NCBI GenBank assembly: GCA_963734015.1
Contig: CAVTFG010000002.1
Span: forward strand, 186,001 to 250,000
Length of the DNA: 64,000 bases
Direction of reading: 5' to 3'
Source: JALZKA01 sp963734015
Lineage (GTDB): Bacteria > Actinomycetota > Thermoleophilia > Solirubrobacterales > 70-9
Part shown: one piece after another, positions 58,623-64,000 of the stretch
How positions within the stretch are numbered: position 1 is the stretch's first letter
How the letters are laid out: each line of letters begins with the position of its first letter
Notes under the pieces: model-generated
The model's input: only the letters and a program-made list of their open reading frames with translations
The model's database searches: none
What the model was told of the DNA's origin: nothing
Made by a program: the position numbers and the translations under genes

Positions 58623-58943
58623 CTACGAGCGGTCGTCACGGTCCTCGGTGTAGGGATCGCTCGAGCCGGCCTTGGCCAGGCCGCGGCTGATCATGTAGGC
58701 GGCGGCGACGATCGAGACGTAGAGCCAAGCCTGCTTGGCGACGAACTCGTCGGTCCCGCCTGAGCTGTCTCCACCCTTGATCGCGGCGGCGCTGACGAGA
58801 ATCGCGACGATGACGCCGGCCATGGCCCAAAACTCGGTGGTCTTGAAGGCCTGCTTGGTCTCGGTCGTCAGTCGACGGACTCGGTCGAGGGTGCCCCGTG
58901 AGCTGCGCTGGGTCGTGCCCAGTCGCTCGGTGTGAGCTTCCAT
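58623..58943 (-). CDS. Small two-helix membrane protein
   Basis: A 106-aa protein. The N-terminal amphipathic part (RGTLDRVRRLTTETKQAFKTTEFWAM) leads into two transmembrane helices (AMAGVIVAILVSAAAIKGG; FVAKQAWLYVSIVAAAYMISRGLAKAG). It ends with an acidic tail (SSDPYTEDRDDRS). A diverged copy of its 3' end and terminator sits at 57287-57385, which suggests local duplication. No family recognised. Confidence 0.7.
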   Translation of the reverse strand: MEAHTERLGTTQRSSRGTLDRVRRLTTETKQAFKTTEFWAMAGVIVAILVSAAAIKGGDSSGGTDEFVAKQAWLYVSIVAAAYMISRGLAKAGSSDPYTEDRDDRS

Positions 58944-59114
58944 GCGTCCTGCTTTCTGGTTGGTACGAGGCCCAGCTGGGTCGTGCTCGCGGCCTGTCGG
59001 AGTCTTGCGAGCCCATTTGCCCCCAGCGGAGAGTGCGCCTCTGAGTGGCGCTATATCCCGTGTACCCGGTTCGGCCCCACCCCAAACATTTGTTCGGTCC
59101 AGATCTGCGACCAG

Positions 59115-60479
59115 TCAGTCCGACGCCGTCGCCCGGTTGGTTTCGAGCTGCGCCTCGGTCAGCCTCCGGACGCGCCGGCATATCTGGCGGTAGTACCGCA
59201 GCTGCTGGGCACGGCCAACTAGGCGGAAGCCAGTTCGCAGGAAGAGAGGTCCGGTTCTTGCTGGGCGCGAGACCGCGCGCAGATGGAACTCGACGTCCCC
59301 GGTGTCGAGCCATTTCCAGACCTCGTAGTGCATCTGCCCCTCCTCGAAGTGGCCCTCCAGGGTTCGGTAGTCCCAGCCGAAAAGGTGCACAGGCCGGCCG
59401 TCGAGTTCCACGGTCTCCTCATAGACATCGCCGACGCGCACACCGACGCGGAAACGCAATCCGGCGAATCGGATCGTGAGGAGCATGTCGCGCCCGGCTA
59501 GTCCCGCCTCTCGGTCATAGATCGCGCTGACTATCCCGGGGTCGGCCAGCTGATACTCGTTCATCATTCGCCGCGCCAGCTCCCAACTACCCCCTTCGGC
59601 GGGAGGGCCGGAGCCTTCATGGGGCAGCGGTTCGATCATGTCGTCGACCCGCCAGGTCCGGTCGGCCATGTAGTCGTCGATCCGCGCGGCGTCGTAATTG
59701 ACACGGCGCTCCGCAAGGGCTGCGACCCCGGAATCAGCGGTTCGACTCTTGTCGGGTGGGTGCTCGCCGGGCAGATCGCGAGGGTCCACGACTCGGGTCG
59801 TGATGACGATCCCGCCGTCCATGCAGCCTCCCGCAAGCTTGACGACTTGACGCAGGACCGAGGACCACATGTGCAACTGGACCTCTTTGGAGAGTCGAAG
59901 GTGGGTGTAGAAAAGGTCGCTCAGACGGTCTCCGCTGCGAGCCCACGACTCGATCTCGAACACCAGGGAGCGGTAGTTGGCCTCGGCGCGAAACTGAATC
60001 TGGCCCGCCTCCAGATGCCCGTCTAACGTCGCCAGTTTGAATGAGGTCGTATCGGCGTCCACGACACGCACCGGCCCATCCCAGGGCCCGGGCATGCGAA
60101 CGATGTACTGGTCACCCACGGAGAGCGAGCCCTGTTCGCCTGTAACCCTTTGGAATGTGGCGAACTCTGAGGGTGCGACGCAGTCGAGATCCTGAGCCAA
60201 ACGTTCCATCAGGTCCTCGGCCCTCAACACTGACCCGACGATCCGCGTCCGGTAGATCCGGTGGACGAGCGGGCCAACGCCGTCATCCCACCGCTGCAGC
60301 TGCTCGGAATCGACGCCGCTCGGCAAGTCCGGTGGCGCGTCCTCGGGCCACGATCCGGACAGTTCCCACCGCTGCGTTGGCGTGGTCTGCCACAGGTAGC
60401 GCCAAGCGGTAAGCGTCACACCCAGCGGCCAGCGGGCCGCGGTTGACCACCGCCTTCTCATGGATTGGCGCGCTGTCAT
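59115..60479 (-). CDS. Duplicated DUF1990 domain protein
   Basis: A 454-aa protein with two DUF1990-like halves. The first half has QRWDDGVGPLVHRIYRTRI, GDQYIVRMPGPWDGPVRV, TLDGHLEAGQIQFRAE and LSKEVQLHMWSSVLRQVVKLAGG. The second half has DRTWRVDDMIEPLPHEG, YDREAGLAGRDMLLTIRFAGLRFRVGVRVG, RTLEGHFEEGQMHYEVWKWLDTGDVEFHLRAVSRPA and FRLVGRAQQLRYYRQICRRV. The LEGHxExGQ motif appears in both halves. Function of DUF1990 is unknown. ATG at 60479 or 60461 possible. The gene stands alone. Confidence 0.82.
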   Translation of the reverse strand: MTARQSMRRRWSTAARWPLGVTLTAWRYLWQTTPTQRWELSGSWPEDAPPDLPSGVDSEQLQRWDDGVGPLVHRIYRTRIVGSVLRAEDLMERLAQDLDCVAPSEFATFQRVTGEQGSLSVGDQYIVRMPGPWDGPVRVVDADTTSFKLATLDGHLEAGQIQFRAEANYRSLVFEIESWARSGDRLSDLFYTHLRLSKEVQLHMWSSVLRQVVKLAGGCMDGGIVITTRVVDPRDLPGEHPPDKSRTADSGVAALAERRVNYDAARIDDYMADRTWRVDDMIEPLPHEGSGPPAEGGSWELARRMMNEYQLADPGIVSAIYDREAGLAGRDMLLTIRFAGLRFRVGVRVGDVYEETVELDGRPVHLFGWDYRTLEGHFEEGQMHYEVWKWLDTGDVEFHLRAVSRPARTGPLFLRTGFRLVGRAQQLRYYRQICRRVRRLTEAQLETNRATASD

Positions 60480-60547
60480 CGAGAGTTTTCCACCCCCTTC
60501 GCCGCCCGGCCGGTGGGCATCGATTCCCAATACGTCAAGCTCTCACG

Positions 60548-60805
60548 GTGCCCGACATCGACCCCACCAAACTGCCCCTGCGGAGCTGGCATCTCTATGC
60601 GCTCTCGCTGACCACCGTCTTACACAGCCTCATGCTCTGGATCCGCGCAAAGACCATCGGTGAGGATGAACGTGAAAACGCCGAGCGCCGAGCTCTGTTC
60701 GTGGGTCTTTGGCCCTCCATGTTCTGGCTGATGGGTGATGCACTGCGTCGACGCGAGCAGGGCCGACGCCACAACGGGCTGCGCAAGCGACTCGCGGGCA
60801 GGTAG
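60548..60805 (+). CDS. Small uncharacterised protein with membrane-like helices
   Basis: An 85-aa protein from a GTG (VPDIDPTKLPLRSWHLYALSL). It has a moderately hydrophobic first half (LYALSLTTVLHSLMLWIRA), a polar linker (KTIGEDERENAERRAL) and FVGLWPSMFWLMGDALRRREQG. The block ERRALFVGLWPSMFWLMGDAL recurs in uncharacterised actinobacterial proteins. No clear ribosome binding site. Its 3' part overlaps the extended frame of the broken STAS gene on the other strand. Confidence 0.6.
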   Translation: MPDIDPTKLPLRSWHLYALSLTTVLHSLMLWIRAKTIGEDERENAERRALFVGLWPSMFWLMGDALRRREQGRRHNGLRKRLAGR

Positions 60806-61131
60806 CGGCGAGGCGTACCTGAGCTCCGACTCGAGCCCGCAGATGCGTATCAGCCGTTCAACGGGTGGAGAGACGCCTCCCACCGTCAACCGCCCGGCGG
60901 TCGCCACCAAGAGCGTGATGCCGAGCTGTCCATGAACTCGACGCCGTTCAGGTCGAGAACGATCGGCCGACCGCCGTGCTCCTCAAGCTCCGCCTTGAGC
61001 GTTTCGATTGTCGCGAAGTCGATCTCACCCCGGACCTCGACCAGCCAGCTCCCGTTCTGCCGGCGGCTCTCGACCTCCAGCGTGCCGTTCTTCGTGATGC
61101 GACCGGCGTGTGGTCGCTCTCCAGCTTCCAT
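60620..61131 (-). pseudogene. Second STAS-domain protein, frameshifted
   Basis: Starts at an ATG with GGAAGGGG upstream. The 5' frame gives WLVEVRGEIDFATIETLKAELEEH and PIVLDLNGVEFMDSSA, then breaks. One missing G at 60921-60922 (TCGGC for TCGGGC) moves the rest, GITLLVATAGRLTVGGVSPPVERLIRICGLESELRYAS, into another frame. The restored protein aligns with the STAS protein at 48528 up to the shared ELRY end and carries the phosphorylatable MDSSG motif. The continuing frame to 60620 is probably not part of the gene. Confidence 0.75.
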
Positions 61132-61169
61132 GCCTACCCCTTCCGGGTTTTGATGCCTCTGGAAGTTGG

Positions 61170-61488
61170 AGGAGCGACGACTCCTCCCGAGGTCGCCCAA
61201 GGTCCAACGTGGAAGGGACGACCGAGTCTCGGTAAGCCGGTCTTTGATGCCTTGGACGCCTTGACGCGCTGGCTGGCAACCGATTCCTCCTCACCCTCGG
61301 CGCCCAGGGGTCTCCTCGGCGACGGTGTGGCCGTTGAACATGAGCACCAGGACCGAGTCCTCGTGCAGGTACGTCTTCGCCTTGACCGGCCCTCGCCCGA
61401 GATGCTCCTTGAGCACCGTGACAATGGATCGGGAGATCGCCCGTCGTGTCTCCCCGAGACGTCCTGTCTCCTGCTCCGGGTTCTGCAT
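61170..61488 (-). pseudogene. DUF2294 family protein, frameshifted
   Basis: The first 65 codons (ATG at 61488) read TRRAISRSIVTVLKEHLGRGPVKAKTYLHEDSVLVLMFNGHTVAEET, the DUF2294 N-terminal half (RGPxKAKxY motif). An extra base in the GGGG at 61307-61310 ends the frame early; the neighbouring frame continues LGAEGEEESVASQR. A second shift is needed to reach the GIKDRLTET segment, where the family has its second helix. The 3' end is unclear; it runs towards the STAS start. Two errors or real decay; function of the family unknown. Confidence 0.6.
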
Positions 61489-61591
61489 CCGTCATGCACA
61501 ATCGTAATACGAGTATCAGGGCGGGGGCAGCTCGAAAACGCGCTGGCCTTAGCGGGTCGGTGCGCTTGGCGCGGCCTGCCCGGCCGCCCTA

Positions 61592-62044
61592 CTACTTGTT
61601 CTTCTTGCGCGTCTTCTCGATCGCGCCGGCGATGTCGGATGCCTGCTGGCCGTAGGCGCTGACGCGGTCGGCCGCGGACTTCACTGTGTCGAGGTCGAGC
61701 TTCGTCACCGACTTGGGCATCGACATTCCGCCCAGCCGATTCAGGGGGTTCCTGGACTTGCTGGCGCCAAGGCGGTCCTTGAGCGCGACTCCGGCAGCGG
61801 CGCCCACGATCGCTGTGCTTCCGGCGATCAAGGGGACCTTGGCCTTCGACGCCACACCGGCGACGGTCCGCCCTCCGGCCTTCGTCCCGTCGACCACGGT
61901 GTCCTTGAATGACTTGGCACCGTTGCGACTCTGACCGGTCGAGCGCGCCTTGGTGGTTCGTTTACTCGTAGACGAGTTGCCGCGGGGCTTCGACCCGCCA
62001 CCGCCTGATTTTCGCGTGCTCTTGCTCTTGGTCTGCTGGGCCAT
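61592..62044 (-). CDS. Lys/Ser-rich protein with a glycine-zipper-like segment, unknown function
   Basis: A 150-aa protein. The first 45 residues are basic and low complexity (TKSKSTRKSGGGGSKPRG, TSKRTTKARSTGQSRNG), like a nucleic-acid binding tail. A hydrophobic Gly/Ala segment (VPLIAGSTAIVGAAAGVAL) follows, then LDTVKSAADRVSAYGQQASDIAGAIEKTRKKNK. A GGAGGA lies before the ATG at 62044. Related architectures occur in actinobacteria without a function assigned. It could be a membrane-surface protein. Confidence 0.66.
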   Translation of the reverse strand: MAQQTKSKSTRKSGGGGSKPRGNSSTSKRTTKARSTGQSRNGAKSFKDTVVDGTKAGGRTVAGVASKAKVPLIAGSTAIVGAAAGVALKDRLGASKSRNPLNRLGGMSMPKSVTKLDLDTVKSAADRVSAYGQQASDIAGAIEKTRKKNK

Positions 62045-62499
62045 TGGTCCTCCTTGACAGCCGTCGGGGTACGCTACCCGGGACCGAAGCCGACTATCGG
62101 AATTTGCGGGTTTTGGGCGGTAATGTGCAAGAGCCGCGCCTGAGAGACGCGGCTCGACCTAGGAACTGACATCCGACGTTGGCATCAAGGTGTCGCTGCT
62201 GCGTAAGAGGACAGCTATTCAGGTGCCACGGATGCCTGTCACGGGGCGATCTCGGCCTTGAAGCTCGCGAAGCCGCCGGACTGCGGGAGTAGCAAGAAGT
62301 ACCGCTTAGGACGAGAAGGCTGTTGGAACCTGGCCTGCACACTTCGCGGACTTCCCCTAGCCACCAGTTACCCGCTGACTGCTGTTACCGACGGGAGGAC
62401 AGGGTAGGCGGATCAAGTGGCGGTGCACGTTGGTATCCCGGAGATCGCCTCGAGGAGGCTGCTCCGAACCGGCCAATATCTGACCATCCGGTACGACGC
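62045..62499. other. Gene-free region upstream of the CDGSH gene
   Basis: 455 bp with no supportable gene. It contains a perfect 8-bp hairpin GAGCCGCG/CGCGGCTC (62131-62155, 9-nt loop) and a decayed R-type hairpin CGCTTA-GGACGA-GAAGGC at 62303-62320. This is the last member of the hairpin family I see. Confidence 0.65.
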
Positions 62500-62766
62500 G
62501 TGACCGCGCGAATCACGCCATATCGGAACGGCCCGTACCTCGTCCGCGGCGATTTCACGCTGACCGACCAGGACGGCGAGACTAAGGAGTTGACGCGTCG
62601 TACGATCGCGCTCTGCCGTTGCGGCAAGTCACGGACGCGCCCGTTCTGCGACGGGACCCACAAGCGGATCGGGTTTGAAGCGGAGGGCTACGTCGAGGGC
62701 GATTTCGCGAGTGTGCGAATCTCGGCGACGGAGCGCGCGGAGCGCTTGAGGCGCGAACCACCGTAG
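62500..62766 (+). CDS. CDGSH iron-sulfur domain protein
   Basis: An 88-aa protein with the complete CDGSH motif CRCGKSRTRPFCDGTHKRIGF (first 20 shown: CxCxxS...PxCDGxH), which holds a [2Fe-2S] cluster with three Cys and one His. The N-terminal strand part (RITPYRNGPYLVRGDFTLTD) is typical of bacterial mitoNEET-like single-domain proteins. A GTG at 62500 is the likely start; longer frames add unrelated sequence. It overlaps the convergent glycosyltransferase by 79 bp at the 3' ends. Confidence 0.88.
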   Translation: MTARITPYRNGPYLVRGDFTLTDQDGETKELTRRTIALCRCGKSRTRPFCDGTHKRIGFEAEGYVEGDFASVRISATERAERLRREPP

Positions 62767-63722
62767 ACGACGCCGCCACGCAATTGGTCTCGGACGGCCA
62801 GCCAGGAACAAACGGCACGTTCCGCAAGCCATGCCGGTGCCAGGAGGGCGGCTGAGACCGGAAAGTACTCGCTACCACCGGCCCGGCGCCGGCCGGCTTC
62901 GGCGATCCCGGTGGCGGCGACTGCGGCAGCACCGAGCGTTCCCCACCTGCGGCGGCTGCCGAGCGCGAGTCCGATCGGGAGTAACGCGAGCCATGTTGCC
63001 ATCCGTCGAGGGATCGCAAAGTCGTCATAAGCCTGAGGGACGCGCTGGGAGAGGAAATGGCGAGTGCTCGGGGGGAGTCGACGCACATAGAGGTCGAGCG
63101 GAGTCAGCACCCGGCCGCCGTGGGCCAGGACAGTGCGCATGAGCTCCAGGTTCTCGAACAGGGAATCCCCGTCATAGCCCCCACAGCGGCGAAGGAACCC
63201 GGCACGAACGGCAAGGGTGCCCGGGAAGTCGCCTGGGCCTAGCTCTGATTCGCCGCTCCATACCCGATTTATGAGGCTGCGGGCCGTGTCCCAATGTGCG
63301 TGCCAGACAAGGGGCCAGAAGAAGTTTTGAGGACGCACCGCCTCTGCGTGAGCCAGCAGCCCTGACGCGCGTTCGAGTTCGCTTCCGCGCCACCGCACAT
63401 CGTCGTCCGCGATCACGACGAAATCGCTTGAGGCCCGATCCAGGCCGGTCAGAACGCCCGACACCTTGCCGTTCGCGCCCCGGCGTTCGGGGTCCGGCCG
63501 CGCGTGGACTACACGGGGAGGAAGCTCCTGGTCGATCGTCTCGTAGACGGCGGTCGTGGAGCCGTCAATCACGATGATCTCCTGGACATGATGCCGAAGT
63601 TCTTCCAGGTAGCCCACGAGTCCCACGAGTTGTGAGACGTCGGACCACTTCAGCGGCAGCACATAGGAGGGTGCCGGAGCAGCCGATCGCTCCGTGTCGC
63701 TAACGCGGGCTGGCGAAGGCAT
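62688..63722 (-). CDS. Family 2 glycosyltransferase, membrane-associated
   Basis: A 344-aa GT-A glycosyltransferase. It has YVLPLKWSD, VQEIIVIDGSTTAVYETID, the donor/metal motif VVIADDDVRW, the acceptor segment ELGPGDFPGTLAVRAGFLRRCGGYDGDSLFENLELMR and a QRVPQ-type RxxQW-like SQRVPQAYDDF. Two hydrophobic C-terminal segments (ATWLALLPIGLALG; EYFPVSAALLAPAWLAERAV) suggest membrane attachment, as in ceramide-glucosyltransferase-like enzymes. The ATG at 63722 overlaps the upstream gene by 23 bp. Acceptor unknown. Confidence 0.82.
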   Translation of the reverse strand: MPSPARVSDTERSAAPAPSYVLPLKWSDVSQLVGLVGYLEELRHHVQEIIVIDGSTTAVYETIDQELPPRVVHARPDPERRGANGKVSGVLTGLDRASSDFVVIADDDVRWRGSELERASGLLAHAEAVRPQNFFWPLVWHAHWDTARSLINRVWSGESELGPGDFPGTLAVRAGFLRRCGGYDGDSLFENLELMRTVLAHGGRVLTPLDLYVRRLPPSTRHFLSQRVPQAYDDFAIPRRMATWLALLPIGLALGSRRRWGTLGAAAVAATGIAEAGRRRAGGSEYFPVSAALLAPAWLAERAVCSWLAVRDQLRGGVVYGGSRLKRSARSVAEIRTLAKSPST

Positions 63723-64000
63723 CGCCCTCGAGCAGTGAGCTTCGGTCCTGGTCCCACGCAGCAAGGATCGCTCCCGCCATCACTCCATCGAGGTGGAGCA
63801 GGGCGCGAGCGCCGAGCAGAATGTCCGGCGCAAGATCGGGCTCCGAAACCGCCAGGCCCTGGGCCAGATCGTAGGCCGCGATATTTTCGTGGACCGAATC
63901 GGCTTCCACGTGCTCTTCGTAGAAATCGAGCGCGTCATCGCCAAGGCCAAGCCTGCGGAGGGCACTCGCGTAGCGCCGATTGGGCCCAGGTGACGTGATC
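63700..64000 (-). CDS. Iron-containing redox enzyme (heme-oxygenase-like diiron fold), cut by the window end
   Basis: The C-terminal ~99 residues of a protein whose start lies beyond 64000. The visible part reads LGLGDDALDFYEEHVEADSVHENIAAYDLAQGLAVSEPDLAPDIL, then LLHLDGVMAGAILAAWDQDRSSL and the stop. The FYxEHVxxDxxHE helix with Glu/His ligands and the later helix match the TENA/heme-oxygenase-like iron-containing redox enzyme family. The frame is open to the window edge. It overlaps the glycosyltransferase start, so both are likely in one operon. Confidence 0.8.
   Translation of the reverse strand, partial: ITSPGPNRRYASALRRLGLGDDALDFYEEHVEADSVHENIAAYDLAQGLAVSEPDLAPDILLGARALLHLDGVMAGAILAAWDQDRSSLLEGDAFASPR

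Noticed and set aside
47980..62320. CRISPR array or integron attC sites
   Set aside because: Hairpins are irregularly spaced with genes between them, there are no cas genes or spacers, and no integrase or attC core boxes were seen.

Overview
The window is 64 kb of very GC-rich DNA with dense genes, frequent ATGA/GTGA stop-start overlaps and GTG/TTG starts. The gene content points to a high-GC actinobacterium: an actinobacterial-type coproheme decarboxylase, an FprA-like ferredoxin reductase, a DUF4235/Holin-X/DUF3618 trio, an ECF42 sigma factor with its DGPF partner, DUF1990 and many fatty-acid CoA enzymes. A Thermoleophilia-like lineage (Solirubrobacterales/Gaiellales) is my best guess, by inference only.

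From 1 to about 47.8 kb the window looks like ordinary chromosome. It holds: (i) a partial aldehyde dehydrogenase, a PQQ-type sugar dehydrogenase and an acyl-CoA ligase; (ii) metH behind a recognisable SAM riboswitch; (iii) two secreted paralogues, a GT4-flippase fusion and an envelope phosphatase-like membrane protein; (iv) an iron/heme/Fe-S neighbourhood (coproheme decarboxylase, ferredoxin reductase, BolA, monothiol glutaredoxin, truncated haemoglobin, ErpA); (v) regulators and small envelope proteins; (vi) an acyl-CoA catabolic region (MerR, CoA-transferase, BKACE, carboxyltransferase, enoyl-CoA hydratases, three acyl-CoA dehydrogenases, two SDRs, a 70-aa biotin carrier); (vii) glycerolipid genes (plsC, glpK) and DNA repair (AlkA-like).

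From about 47.9 kb to 62.3 kb the character changes. Genes become short and mostly unknown, with long structured intergenic spaces, and many are duplicated inside the region: two 137-aa membrane proteins, two SnoaL-like proteins, two STAS proteins, two related 3'-end/terminator modules and a perfect 344-bp direct repeat. The region is sprinkled with an 18-nt hairpin family of two kinds. They have the same arms but different fixed 6-nt loops (CCATGC or TCGTCC), often form doublets with a 7-nt spacer, and one copy is exactly the left edge of both 344-bp repeats. I saw none of these hairpins in the first 47.9 kb. This hairpin/cassette system is the most unusual thing in the window. A second, unrelated ~50-bp repeat (four copies, 4.4-45.1 kb) supplies or abuts the stop codons of three genes.

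At least seven genes are broken by single-base indels, most of them in short homopolymers. One more has an in-frame TAG and one has apparently lost its GTG start. This density suggests residual sequencing or assembly errors rather than decay, so these loci should be read as probably intact genes. No tRNA, rRNA, CRISPR array, transposase or integrase was seen.
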